From Yponomeuta sedellus (Eukaryota; Arthropoda; Insecta; Lepidoptera; Yponomeutidae), in the NCBI GenBank assembly GCA_934045075.1, contig OW203738.1:6811487-6875486 (forward strand): 64,000 nucleotides of DNA, read 5' to 3'. Shown here one piece after another: positions 1 through 10,131 of this stretch. Positions within the stretch are counted from its first letter, which is position 1; each line of letters starts with the position of its first letter. The notes beneath the pieces are model-generated. The model searched no databases, was not told where the DNA came from, and saw only the letters and a program-made list of their open reading frames with translations. The translations under genes and the position numbers were made by a program.

Positions 1-115
1 GGTACACTAACAAGCAAGCAAGTCAGTTGTCGAAGTGTATATAAAAAAACATTTGACAATTCTGTTAACAATAGGTTAAGAGATTGTTAGTGTTCGAGAA
101 TCTGGGGGTAAATGA
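1..115. repeat. Degraded MITE-like fragment
   Basis: The stretch shares its order of motifs (ctaac, cagttgtc, gtgtata, poly-A, gacaattctgttaacaata, gattgttagtgttc) with the better preserved short element at 31651-31749. It is therefore a second, diverged copy cut by the window edge. No coding content is visible. Confidence 0.4.
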
Positions 116-150
116 ATTAAATTAAATCTTGATTTTAAGTTTCTAACCGT

Positions 151-224
151 TAAAAACCTATTTAGAGGCTAAAAATTCCACCCAGCCGGGATTCGAACCC
201 GCGACCTCTGGCTATCCGTGCCAG
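151..224 (-). mobile_element. tRNA-like SINE (family A), truncated, with target duplication
   Basis: Read on the minus strand this is the 3' half of a tRNA-like head (anticodon arm, box B gggttcgaatcc) followed by the tail agcctctaaataggttttt. It is flanked on the left by gtttctaaccgtta and on the right by gtttctaaacgtta, a 14-bp direct repeat with one mismatch, which looks like a target-site duplication. It is one of about ten family A copies in the window. Confidence 0.65.
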
Positions 225-354
225 TTTCTAAACGTTACTAAGCAGCCTGGAGATATTGGTACGTCCCTACAAGTGGGCATCAACGGTGGACTTGAGTCTA
301 ATTACAAGCATCAAATCCTGTCGTAATCGGAATTTGACAGTAGACGATTGGAAT

Positions 355-470
355 CCCTATACTGGACGTAGGCCTCCCAAGGGTGGTAACCCAGTGGGTA
401 GAACAATGGAGTCGGAAGCGTAAGATCCAGGTTCTATTTCCATGTGCGGGCATGTACTAATGACATTGCT
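355..470 (+). mobile_element. Degenerate tRNA-derived SINE head (family B-like)
   Basis: The segment contains a box A-like 'taacccagtgggtagaac' and a decayed box B 'ccaggttctatttcc', followed by 'gtgcgggcatgtacta'. That trailing motif also follows the box B of the better family B SINE at 22241-22590. Too diverged to be a tRNA gene. Confidence 0.4.
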
Positions 471-506
471 TCCTAAGTTATGTACATTTGTGAAGTTATA
501 CCTAGT

Positions 507-690
507 AATAACCTATTTAGAGGCTAAAATTCCACCCATGCCGGGATTCGAACCCGCGACTTCTGGCTATCCGTGCCAGCGCTCTTCCAACTGAGCTAAT
601 GGGAGACTCACCGGCATCAGTGAAATTTCGAACCTCTTTACAATACCGTCTGTATTACGTATTACGTAAGACGGGTTAGTGCATTAAAAA
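507..690 (-). mobile_element. tRNA-like SINE (family A)
   Basis: On the minus strand this holds the complete tRNA-like head: box A (ctcagttggaagagcgctgg), the ctggcacggatagccag anticodon arm and box B gggttcgaatcccgg. On the + strand it starts with the reverse complement of the tail 'agcctctaaataggt' and ends with the conserved 'gtgaaatttcgaacctcttt' and 'gtattacg' block. Same family as 51742-52625. Confidence 0.75.
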
Positions 691-779
691 ATAATATAAC
701 ATAACATTTACATACAGGCACATACATTGCTTCTGGCCCCACGCTAGGATACCTACCCTGTGTCGTGGGAACCAGAAAC

Positions 780-990
780 AACGACATAATATATTAGTAG
801 CAATAATACTACTCTCTCCCTGTGAAGGAAAACATCGTGAGGATACTTCGTGAGGTGCTCAAACACCTGAGCACTTGAAATTTCCAACCCGCGCGGTGGC
901 GTTGTAATTAAGCCCGTATTCTCTTTCTGAGAGAAGGCATGTGCCCTGCAGTGGGAGTAGTGGGACGTTGGTAGGCTACATAAAAAAGGT
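780..990 (+). mobile_element. SINE-like lepidopteran repeat (gaaggaaaacatcgtgagg family)
   Basis: It carries the recurring motif series gtgaaggaaaacatcgtgag, acctgagcacttgaaat, gcccgtattctctttctgag, agaaggcatgtgccc and cagtgggag. Related copies occur at 14700-14885, 17940-18130 and 21655-21760. No protein is encoded. Confidence 0.55.
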
Positions 991-1226
991 CTATGTCTTA
1001 TATTATATTATCTAAGAAAGCATTAGACAACATTTATCAATTTTTCTATGCAATCATAAAAAAATTGTGCAAACGAGAAAGATGCCTGACGAAACTGCAG
1101 CCTTAACTTAAATACTCAAAACATTAATGCATCTCATGTCTAACTTTGTTAGATAAAAACAAAAACTTTTAATTTAGAAAAAAACTTAAACGATTTAAAG
1201 TTTCAAAACTTTTAAGTAGCATCAAG

Positions 1227-1351
1227 ATGTATGGTTTTCTGGCGCCAGACGATTATCTGGGGAGGTTTCAAGTGCTTGGCTCATCTGACTGCATGTCCCA
1301 CGAGTCTCAACAAGGACCCATCGTTTGTCTGGAACCACTTCAGTCGATAAG
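1227..1351 (+). CDS. Possible unrecognised coding exon ending at a strong splice donor
   Basis: An ATG at 1227 opens 41 codons with no stop (beginning MYGFLAPDDYLGRF) and runs to 'ataag|gtaagc' at 1351/1352, phase 2. The stretch is richer in GC than its surroundings and contains no repeat I recognise. I do not recognise the protein. Splicing to any RECK exon in frame fails: exon 2 needs a phase 1 partner, and joining to 10000 meets a stop quickly. If real it belongs to another gene or to an upstream ORF in a leader. It could also be a chance frame. Confidence 0.25.
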
Positions 1352-2095
1352 GTAAGCTAACAAGACAAGTAACATTATTACTACTTTTGACTGGACGATA
1401 ATTGTTTTTATGCTGTTTTTAACAGTTTCACCGCTGGTTTCTGAATCGAAAATTTCACTAACGTAATATAATCTTTAATCATGTAATAGATAAAGAGACA
1501 AGGTGCGTAATCTGGCTTTTTACGTAATCTCTGTGGTTTTTTGGCAATAATTATTTTTTCTTTTTTTGTTTCTAATTACTTAGGCTGGTCGGCCGCCAAT
1601 GCAATATGACAGCCTTATCTGTCTGTTTATCCATGGGTTACCTGCATAAACCAAATACATCTTGTAGTATGACATTTGCAGAGTTATTCATGGATAAGTT
1701 GTACGACTGACAACCATGCGAATCAGCTATATATTTATTTTTTGGTTTATACATACTCGTACCTGGTTTCGTATTTATCTAGTTAGTTTGATTTAGGTAT
1801 TAAGTGAATTAAAACAAGCTACCCTTAATTATTCGGGACAGGCAAATAATTAATTATATTTTCAATTCAGAAACCAGTGGATAGTAGGTACTTCCAATTT
1901 CCTGCTGGAATGCTTCTAATATGTTCTATGTTCTAATCAGTTCCTTACCTTACCAGTGTTGTGCTTACGAAAGTTTTAGTTCAAAAAAAGTTCCTTACCT
2001 ACCTAATTATCTAATTAAACGGTAAAAAATAATATTTATTTTCGAAACAATGGAAACACTAAAAAAAAACAAAGTTGTAGAATAAATGTGGTTAA
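1352..2095. other. AT-rich stretch, nothing recognised
   Basis: Only short unremarkable frames and scattered T-runs are visible. I see no gene or clear repeat boundary. Confidence 0.5.
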
Positions 2096-2099
2096 CGGT

Positions 2100-2850
2100 G
2101 ATGACGAACTCCACCAGAAAAGTTTCAGCGATGGCTCATTTTAGAAGTATCTGTGTTCGATGATAGAGCCATTAACTTTTTATTTCGGCCCTGCGAGCCA
2201 AAGCCGAAGTTCTCAAAGAATCCCATATTTTTGCTTAGTCGGGTAAGTGAAACGGATGGTGTTTCCCGTCCCGGCGTATTTAATTTAAATTTTATTAGTG
2301 TCGTCAGTAATGTAGAGATACGCCGCTGCCGCCGCCCGCTCGCCGGCTACTCGTAAATGTTGCGGCTCCGAAAACACTCCTAAATTACAATTTGCACACT
2401 CAGTCGCGCACCAAAAGTCTTTGTTGTCGATATTTTCCTTTATTTAGATAATACTGATATATCGTTCAGGCAATTTTGCTCTGAAAAAGCTTAAAGTTCT
2501 AGAAACTTTACATTCACACTTTGCTACAGAACGTTAGCAAATACAAATTAAAAACTTACGCATCGTACCATCTGTGCCACCATCTAAATTAAAAGTTTTT
2601 CTTATGCAGAATTAATTAATGACTAACGAGCTCAATAGGGTTCATCAGGCGGAAGCATGGGAGGGAGACGGTGGCATACGTCGCATCGTAAGAAGGAAAG
2701 AGAGGACTCAAGCTGCCTGGAGTTGAATCAATTTATGCTGGTCCATTTAGTGACGCGTCAATTTGGCGCGAGAAAGGTCGTCTGCAGGGGTGCGTTCGCG
2801 GGAAAACACGCGCCCTCGCGTCCATAGACACGTGAAAATACAAAAGTAAA
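2100..2850 (+). promoter_or_regulatory. CpG-rich patches with a candidate leader-exon donor
   Basis: A good splice donor, 'gtcgg|gtaagtg', lies at 2242/2243. Two CpG-rich blocks follow: about 2310-2355 (cgccgctgccgccgcccgctcg) and about 2640-2835 (palindrome tgacgcgtca, ggcgcgagaaagg, ttcgcgggaaaac, cacgtg). RECK exon 1 has a strong acceptor just before its ATG (9999), so a non-coding leader exon must lie upstream, and this region is the best visible candidate. The link is inference. RNA 5' ends would decide. Confidence 0.25.
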
Positions 2851-4125
2851 TATCTGACAGTCGCGTAAAAAAAAACTATTCGAAAAAAAAGTGTGTATTC
2901 AGTTTATTTTAAGTTATTGAGAGTTATTTTCAACTTTTTAATGTTCCACGTAAAGAAGAAAAACATTATTTTTAAAGTGTTTATGCAATTTATTTGTACT
3001 TTATTGAAAGCTAGTTTTTTAAGTTTTTAAAGTTTATGATAGTGATTTGCAGGCTATCCATTTCGATATAATAAAACAGACCATGTCATACTACAGTATA
3101 CTTGGCGGGGTGATATAGTAGCCGGAGCGGGAAAATATTCCACCAAATAGGTACACAACACATAATAAAGATAAGACGTGTCTGGCAGTTTGCTTTGAAG
3201 TGATATACGAGATGAGAGCAGCCCGAAATAACTTTTAGATAGGTACTTTACCTATTCTAAAATAATATTACACACTTAGCCAAGTTTTTCACCGGACAAT
3301 TTATTTTCAAAACTGTTGTCACTGACGTATTGTGTAAATAATCCTTTGACTTTTGTTTTTCTGCTGTTTGATAAGATAAGATTAGAATAATAATATTCAT
3401 TATTGTACACACCAGAAAACGATAACAGAGACGATATTTTAATAGTTTTTATTTTCTTTTCTCTTGTAGTAGGTACATAACTACTCTACATGATGTCTTA
3501 GATTAATTGCAAAAACACAAGATTCCGTAAACTGTTACAGCAGTAGGGCTTACATTCGATACAAATACTGTGTAGATATTCTAGAAATTGTGGTCAGATC
3601 TATAAAATAATAAATATAGAAATTACAATCATCACCGTGTGAACTGTGCCTTAACACGGTACAAAAAAAAAGTACCCATAGTAAAATAATACCCAACCCT
3701 TCCTTTATGAGGTTTCCGATTTCTCAGTTTTGTTGGAGGAACCTAATTATAAAAGGTCCGGGCATCCCGTTACATAGAGGATATCAACAAAAATATACAT
3801 TATGGCAGAAGGACGGTTCTGTACTTTTTTAATTAAGATCTCTTACAGAGATAAGCTTGCCTTGCCTTTATATCTTATGTATTGTCCTGTGAAATATTTT
3901 GTAGGCAACAAAGTGTAATTAATTATATAGAACAATAAACTACTCCTTTTTCAGTTTAGGTACATGGTTAAGTTAATAGTTGGTGACAGTGTTGGGTGTA
4001 CCCAATTGTCACAAACTATTATAAGGAATGTTCATGCGCTAAGTCAAAATGAATGAATTAAGGTGCTATTCCTCTCAAGCAATCCTTACATGCAGTCTAT
4101 TAAATCTATGGTTACGTTTTTTTTT
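2851..4125. other. AT-rich stretch, nothing firm
   Basis: No gene is visible. A LINE-tail-like segment on the minus strand near 3370-3430 (attattgtacacaccagaa, the reverse of the cttattctttattgtacac tail family) is the only repeat I can suggest. Confidence 0.4.
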
Positions 4126-4333
4126 TGTAAAATATCTACCACAGACAACTAAATGCGCTTAGCGAGTGTTTTAAGGGATCGCGTTTTTCCAAATAAGTCC
4201 ATTACGGCCTTATTCATAAAAACACGATCCCACTAAAATACCTAGAGGCGTTTTATTTAATCTGTGGTTATTATTATTAAATTCTTTATTATACCAGTAA
4301 AGATTGTGGCAGATTGGCGGGCTTAATAATAGA

Positions 4334-5030
4334 TAAAGGAAGGTCAATGAGACGAGATAAAGAATGTAAACTAAGTTTCAAGGGTTCAAAACATTTTTAT
4401 TTGAATAAATTAGTTATACAAATTTCGGATTCCCTATTTAATTCTAATCGCTGTAGTCTGTATTAGCAAAACATGATTCACCGGAAGAGTCCTAGGCTGT
4501 CTAGCGCCGCCAGGCTGTGATTCCACAATTAAAACCAACAACTAATTACAATAACAGCAAAAATCAACAAGAAAACTAACTGTAACGGATAAATAAAAAC
4601 AATAAACTTAGTAAATACGGAAACGAAAAAATACGTATCACTTCGAACGCAATCTAAATAGGAATTAATTATTATAGTTCTCGAAATGGCGGATGACACC
4701 AAATGTTGACAACTGCCGTACTGAAAGTTTTCCTGTACCACGAAATACGCAACGACAGCTGTCGTCGATCAAATGACGCCATTACCGCATACATGTGACA
4801 AGGACAGAGATAATAATAAAATCTAATCAAGCTAATCTAAAACTAATTGTGAAGACTTTTAATTGGCTGAGTGTGTCCTATTTATCTATGTAATGTAAAC
4901 CTGTAATAGCTGTTAGTCTTCCTAGAGAATAAAATCAAAATAAAAAATAATAATCGCTCACTATCGCAATGTAACTCAGTAACGGTCCATTTGTTTACAT
5001 TCTTTATCTCGTCTTATTGGCCTTCCTTTA
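4334..5030. mobile_element. Non-coding element with ~37-bp terminal inverted repeats
   Basis: The left end 'taaaggaaggtcaatgagac' continues as gagataaagaatgtaaa (4334-4370). It is matched on the opposite strand at 4994-5030 with two mismatches. The ~620-bp interior has no recognisable protein. The element sits inside an older repeat whose halves carry 'ccacaga' and 'tctgtggt' motifs (4130-4270 and 5075-5170). Confidence 0.6.
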
Positions 5031-5221
5031 GTATATTATAATTTTTACGTATTTTACTTGTAAAATCTCCACCACAGATTATTTTAGAGAAAATTTTTGG
5101 AGCATTTTAAGGAATTCTGTCTTTATAAGTAAGGCTGTGCAACTTTAGAGCATTTAAAAAAAATGCCTAGCGTAAATTTATTAAAGTTGTAAAATAACTA
5201 CAGTTATTGAGATTGATGACG

Positions 5222-5274
5222 ATCACATTTCGCAATTTTGCGAAATGTGATTGATTCAAGCTTTTAAGCTTGAA
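5222..5274. repeat. Two adjacent perfect hairpins
   Basis: Positions 5222-5251 form atcacatttcgcaa / ttgcgaaatgtgat with a 2-base loop. Positions 5255-5274 form the palindrome ttcaagcttttaagcttgaa. They are separated by three bases. Confidence 0.85.
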
Positions 5275-5710
5275 CATATATTTTCCCATTGCATTGCTGG
5301 CGCTAGTATCGGGTGGCCCTTACATCATATACTTCAATATGCAGATCAATATCTAAAAGATCAAAACGTACACAAGTAGCGGCTCGTGGGGTTATCTGGT
5401 TATGTTTACTTTCACGCGATAACCGAAACCTTCTCGCTGTAGTTATTGTGTCGCAGAATCCCTCCCAATATCTCCGACGTAAACTGATATCCCCGGAGGA
5501 GTTGACCTGTGTGGGTCAATAGTAAAGTTCCGTGACACTTCGTTCGGCTCCGCATGTCCTTAGAGAACACTTGATTGTGTCATCCCAGTTTCTCTTTCAG
5601 AGCCTCAGGCGGGGATGCCTTAGTTTCGTGCCGGGTTGCTATTGTTTTGTTAATTAAGAATTAAGAAAACAATAATAGCACGAAACTATAAACACAAAAT
5701 ATAAAAAAAA

Positions 5711-5820
5711 AATGGCTGGTACGGTTAGCCAGAGGTCGCGGGTTCTAGTCCCGGCATGTGCGGAATTCTTAGCCACCAAATAGGTTTTCAAAATTGTCCT
5801 CAGCACGGGTTAGTGCAACA
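5711..5820 (+). mobile_element. tRNA-like SINE (family A), 5'-truncated
   Basis: It starts inside the anticodon arm (ggctggtacggttagccag) and runs through a mutated box B (gggttctagtccc) to the family A tail (ccaaataggttttcaaaatt, gcacgggttagtgca). Confidence 0.65.
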
Positions 5821-5869
5821 AAAAAAATATATAATAAAATGGAAGAAAGACAAGTCGCGGCACTGAAAT

Positions 5870-6190
5870 TAAGTGAACAATTGTAACAAAAAATAATTTT
5901 CTGAAATTATTAAGTTATATTATTATTAAATTATTAATCGATAATATTTAGGTAAACCACTCCGAGAGGTACCAAAAAAAAAATCACTAAACCACTCCAC
6001 AACCACTAATTCTAAGTGAACAATTGTAACAAAAAATAATTTTCTAAAATTATTAAATTACTATAAAATTATTAAATTATTTATCGATAATATTAAGGTA
6101 AACAACTCCGAGAAGACACTTAGATACCTACTTTAGTCTCTAAGTCTGTCTTCTCGGAGTTGTCTACCTTAATACTATCGATAAATTTAA
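5870..6190. repeat. Direct repeats plus a ~45-bp foldback
   Basis: The block 'gtgaacaattgtaacaaaaa' plus taattttct occurs twice, near 5874 and 6017. The second copy continues into 'atttatcgataatattaagg' and 'caactccgagaagac', which is repeated in reverse complement at about 6149-6195 around the loop 'acttagatacctac'. This looks like a foldback MITE built on a duplication. Confidence 0.65.
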
Positions 6191-6609
6191 ATAACGTAGA
6201 AAAGATTATAAAAGAGGTAACTTTGGCATTATTTATTGAGGATTTCGATTTTAATGTATTTCAAAAACCCACCATAAATTAAGCAGTTTTTGCCAAAAGA
6301 ATGTTCAAGGAAGTCAGCTTCATAAAAAAACCAAAAAGGTGTTTTTACCTTTAACCTCTGTTACTTATTTTGGTGACTTTAGGTGACTGGTATACACTTA
6401 TTTTTGTGTTCTGAAGGTATACACAATGATATTCGACAACTGGCACGCAGAGAAAATTTATAATTTTACATATTTGAAACCCATATTTTGTGAGAGGTGA
6501 GAGGTTCTTTGAGAACTGTTCAACTTTGCTATTTAATTGTACAAAATTTTCTGTTAAATAAACTAGGTCTGTTTAAACTTACTCCAAACTTAAACGGACT
6601 TCGCAAAAT

Positions 6610-6860
6610 TATCAATTACCATCAATCTATAAATATTTTATTTCGTATCAGGAGATAACTCAAAAATAGATATCCGTTACTCGAATATTTATATGCTGAT
6701 GAAATAAACAACCTTATATAGAAAGAAGATCTTAAGAATTATGCCAAATTAAGCTCCGCAGAGCAGTTACCTACATTAGATCTAAGCAACCATCCATAAA
6801 CATTTTATTTCGTATCGGAGTTAACTCGAAAATAAATATCGGTTACTCGGTTCCGCTCCG
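6610..6860. repeat. Local duplication of a ~70-bp block
   Basis: Related blocks at about 6620-6690 and 6790-6855 share 'attttatttcgtatc', 'taactc', 'aaaaata' and 'cgttactcg' in the same order and orientation, about 170 bp apart. No coding content is recognised in 6190-7080. Confidence 0.4.
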
Positions 6861-7083
6861 GAGCGCGATTCCACCAATAATAATAATTTATACGAAAACA
6901 AACAGACGAAGCTTCAGCTTCAGGCAAGTTGGGAGTAAAGTTTGTTCCACACGAGTGCGCGGAAGTATAAAGCATTTTTATTGAACTCCGAGACAACTCA
7001 GTACTTTGGAAAATGATTTGTGTTCCAAGTTTCTTGCCGGTGAGCGGACGCGAGTGTCTCGAATATACTTATAGTTAGATAGG

Positions 7084-7895
7084 TACCTACTCGTTATCAA
7101 CCCTTGTATGTCCCCACTGCTGGGGCACGGGTCTCTTCCTGCATCGCAGGAAGGTTAGGCCATACTCCACCACGGGGGCCAAGTCCGGGTTGGTGGAGGA
7201 TTGTAAGACAGTGGCGGGCCTTACTGTCAGATGTTATCAAGCCGCCCATAAGGCCTCTGACATGGCTTAACGACTGCCATTATATGACAGCCGGCACCAA
7301 CGGCTTTACGTGCTTTGCGAAGCACGGAAGCGCTCGGAAAAATGCCACTAGCGGTAGTCACGGGACTCTCACCCATCCTGTACCTGACCTACTCATTGTA
7401 GAATAATTTTTGGTAGTTTGGTTCCTCCGATTTCAGTTTTTAGACTTTTAAGGACTTGTTTATAAAAGCACGATACCTTAAAATACTCCTCAGAAGCAGT
7501 TTAGATGGTCTGTGGTAAAGGGGTAGACACAGCCACAGATTATTGTAACTGTCTCTGAGGAATGTTTTAGAAAAATCGTAGTTTTGTAAATAACACCAAG
7601 AGTATTCTAAGAAATCGTTTTTTTTAATAATATTTAAGACTCATTTTAAAGTTCATGTACACCTAGTACAATTTTAAAAACCTATTTAGAGGCTAAAAAT
7701 TTCACCCATGTCGGGATTCGAACCAGCAACCTCTGGCAATCCGTGCCAGAGGCACGGATTGCTAGAGGTTGCCTCTAAATAGGTTTTTAAATTTGTCCTT
7801 AGCACGGGTTAGTGCATTAAAAATAGTATAATCACCTTGTACAATATTTTTAAATTTTAGGCTACCTGCGATGCAGGATGCGATGGGTTGATATC
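7084..7895. mobile_element. Composite dispersed repeat carrying a SINE insertion
   Basis: The left part (cgttatcaacccttgtatgt, tgctggggcacgggtctctt, ccacgggggccaagtccggg) is a common lepidopteran dispersed repeat. It is followed by a MITE-like part (7437-7655) with 'taaaatactcctcagaag' and 'ctctgaggaatgttttag' and a right end 'ttttaggctacctgcgatgc'. A second copy in the opposite arrangement lies at 47150-47765. The 100-codon frame at 7104 is a chance frame. A family A SINE foldback is inserted at about 7677-7835. Confidence 0.55.
7677..7835. mobile_element. tRNA-like SINE (family A), head-to-head foldback copy
   Basis: A minus-oriented tail and head (to gtgccag at about 7748) is joined directly to a plus-oriented copy starting 'aggcacggattgctagaggt' and running into the tail and poly-A-like end (gcattaaaaatagtataatc). 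The insertion is flanked by 'tagtacaattttaaa' and 'ttgtacaatatttttaaa', consistent with a target duplication. Confidence 0.65.
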
Positions 7896-8019
7896 GATAT
7901 CGAGGCTACTATACATTTTCTGTTTCAGTTTCGAAAACTAAAGATAAAGTATAGGTAAAAGTGGTTAACTGGTGTACTTAACAGTGTTATAATAAATTTC
8001 TCCTTTTGCAATCTTTCCA

Positions 8020-8145
8020 ATTTAAGGTTGCCTGGAAGAAATTGCTATCAGCAATAAGGCCGCCAATTGTACCTCTTCTTTTGTAACTGTTGTCTCTGTA
8101 ATTATTTTCTGGTGTGTACAATAAAGAATATTCTTATCTTATAAT
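8020..8145 (+). mobile_element. LINE 3' tail fragment
   Basis: The segment has the motif order 'gcctggaagaaattgctatc', 'agcaataaggccgcc', 'gttgtctctgtaatt' and 'gtgtacaataaagaatattc'. The same order recurs at 26310-26430, 40800-40870 and 50755-50860. It is a 5'-truncated non-LTR retrotransposon end with an AATAAA-like terminus. Confidence 0.5.
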
Positions 8146-8520
8146 GTTGTGTACAAAACAGAATAATCTTATCGATTCAAGCCGCATATCACTCCCACAG
8201 TGGCACAAATAGCTAAAGCTTAAGAAAATACTGTAAAAGCCTAGTGATTAATGTATCTACAACATGTAATTAGTCTTCAGATGAACTCTATAAACGCGTT
8301 AATGTGATAAACTAACGAGTCGGTGACTTTGATATCTGTTTACACGATCGCACAGCGTCGTGTTTCGACATTTAATTCGTAAACATTTGTAACGAATGAA
8401 CATTAAAGAAAACAGAATTCAAATCAAACTTTCAAACTATTCTGCCAGTACGTAAATGTTATGTTATGTTCTCTGCCACTGAATTATGTATTTAAAAATA
8501 TTTTCATAATTTTACCAGTG

Positions 8521-9070
8521 GCTGGTCTTACTGCCAGAAGTTTTCAAGCCGCCCTAAGGACTCTGACTTGGCTTAACTGCATGTATACGCCATATGCATG
8601 AGAAATGCATGTTGTGGCCTTAAAGTGACTTGACATTGGTTTTATACGGGGCGAGAAAAAGAAAACTAAATAGTTCAATGAGCTGTTTTCAGCACAAATT
8701 CATAAAGCAATTCATAAATGACGCGTACATGGCTTACAGGGCTTATAGGCGTGGCCATAGAAGAACCGGAATACGGCTGTCAAATTTAATCTGAGCTGAG
8801 CAATACTCACGCTCATAAGCGCCCTCTATTAAGTGCTTTGTGAATTTGTGCTGAAAACGGCTCATTGAACTATTCAGTTTTCTTTTTCTCGCCCCGTAGG
8901 AAACTATAAAACCAAATTCAAGTCACTGATGTTGTTGTCAGTTGGTTTTAATACACTATCACTTTAAGGCCACAACATGCATTTCTCATGCATATGGCAT
9001 ATACCTACATGCAGTTAAGCCAAGTCAGAGGCCTTAGGGCGGCTTGAAAACTTCTGACTGTAAGACCAGC
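8521..9070. mobile_element. Large foldback element with ~190-bp arms
   Basis: The left arm starts 'gctggtcttactgccagaag' and runs to about 8710. Its reverse complement occupies about 8835-9070, ending 'cttctgactgtaagaccagc'. The arms contain the dispersed-repeat sequence also present at 35590-35660 and, more internally, 'gcgagaaaaagaaaactaaa' with 'agttcaatgagc'. No protein is recognised. Confidence 0.75.
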
Positions 9071-9190
9071 CGCTAGTCATGCAAGACTCTACCAATCCGG
9101 ACTTGGCCCCCGTGGGAGTATGGCCTATACCTTCCTCAGGGAAGAGACCCGTGCCCTTCAGAGGGGACATAATGGGTTGATGATGATGAT
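9071..9190 (-). repeat. Dispersed repeat segment continuing the right arm
   Basis: Contains 'ccggacttggcccccgtggg', 'agggaagagacccgtgccc' and 'gaggggacataatgggttga', the minus-strand version of the dispersed repeat at 7084. Confidence 0.55.
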
Positions 9191-9406
9191 GTCTTCAAGA
9201 GGTCATGTAATATGTCAAAGTGTGTGACCCCATATTGATTTAGAAAAATGCGTCTAAAGCATACACTGTTGTAAGAGATGTACAAAAGCTGTAATCAAAC
9301 CAGTTCTATGTTAATCTCTCTATTATCTCTCATTAATTTCCTTGAACCACTATTGTTAGCATCTAGGCCTTGATAGTAATTCAAAAATAGTAGATTATGC
9401 ATTAAG

Positions 9407-9593
9407 GGAATAAAACCATGTCTTACGTCATGGGCGGTATATTGAACCCTGAGCGGAGCGAAGGACTCCGAGTTAACTCCCGAGCGCAGCGAGGGAGTTA
9501 AATTTTAACTCCTGAGCGAAGCGAGGGAGTTATGTAGAGTCCTGAGTGAAGCCAGGGGTTCATACCGCCCGAGACTAAGACATGTTTTATTCC
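9407..9593. mobile_element. 187-bp MITE with internal gagcgnagcgagg repeats
   Basis: The ends ggaataaaaccatgtctta...gggcggtat and ataccgcccgagactaagac...ttttattcc are inverted repeats of about 33 bp. The interior repeats 'cctgagcg(g/a)agcgaagg'-type motifs four times in palindromic order (gaccctgagcgga, actcccgagcgcagcgaggg, actcctgagcgaagcgaggg, gagtcctgagtgaagccagg). No coding capacity. Confidence 0.75.
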
Positions 9594-9999
9594 AGAGGTG
9601 AATACTCTACTTTTCACACCATCTGGGAGACAATAAAATTTTTCTTTTTTTTATTGGTGTTTCGCGCGGTCACACGACACAGTAGTTCAGAAAAAAAAGA
9701 AATAAGGGGTGAGTTTCGAACAACAATTCGAATTTCGAATTGCAATGCGGGGCTTCTTCATAGTTTTCATGCGAATTTTGACATTCTAAATTCAAATCAC
9801 TTTATTCCCTAGGGAAATTCTTCATTATTATTGCCCTCGAGAGACAAGGCTATGCTTTACGATGATATTTGACGGTACGTAATAAGGCATTGTCGAGCAG
9901 GAGGTGTGAAAAGTATTTTTATACGTCCAACGAAAAGCTGCTTGAAACTTACATGATTACTTTACAAATAACCTTTCTTACATTTCTCTCCCGATGTAG

Positions 10000-10025
10000 A
10001 CATGATCTAACCATGGAAGGCTAGG
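10000..10025 (+). other. RECK 5' leader segment after a strong acceptor, with two tiny uORFs
   Basis: A polypyrimidine tract followed by 'cccgatgtag' gives a strong acceptor at 9998-9999, so the coding exon probably begins at 10000 and an upstream leader exon exists. Between acceptor and start codon are two complete minimal ORFs: ATG ATC TAA at 10002 and ATG GAA GGC TAG at 10013. The TAA at 10008-10010 is in frame with the RECK start, so the ATG at 10026 is the first possible in-frame start. Confidence 0.5.
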
Positions 10026-10131
10026 ATGATGAAAGTCCCAGGTGTCACCAAGAGGAGGCTGCGGAGCCGCGCTAGGTGGAGCTGGTCGTTCGTGCTGGCC
10101 ACCACTTTTCTGGCCTGTGCTAAAGGACAAG
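10026..10131 (+). CDS. RECK: RECK exon 1 (signal peptide)
   Basis: Encodes residues 1-35 plus one base: MMKVPGVTKRRLRSRARWSW then SFVLATTFLACAKGQ. A basic n-region (KRRLRSRAR) precedes a hydrophobic core ending in small residues, as expected for a secretory signal. Cleavage probably falls near ACA-KG. The donor is 'acaag|gtgagg', phase 1. A second ATG directly follows the first; the first was chosen because an in-frame stop lies upstream. Confidence 0.85.

Noticed and set aside
7104..7406. 100-codon open frame
   Set aside because: It lies wholly within a dispersed repeat found at five or more other places in the window, and the frame is not kept in the other copies.
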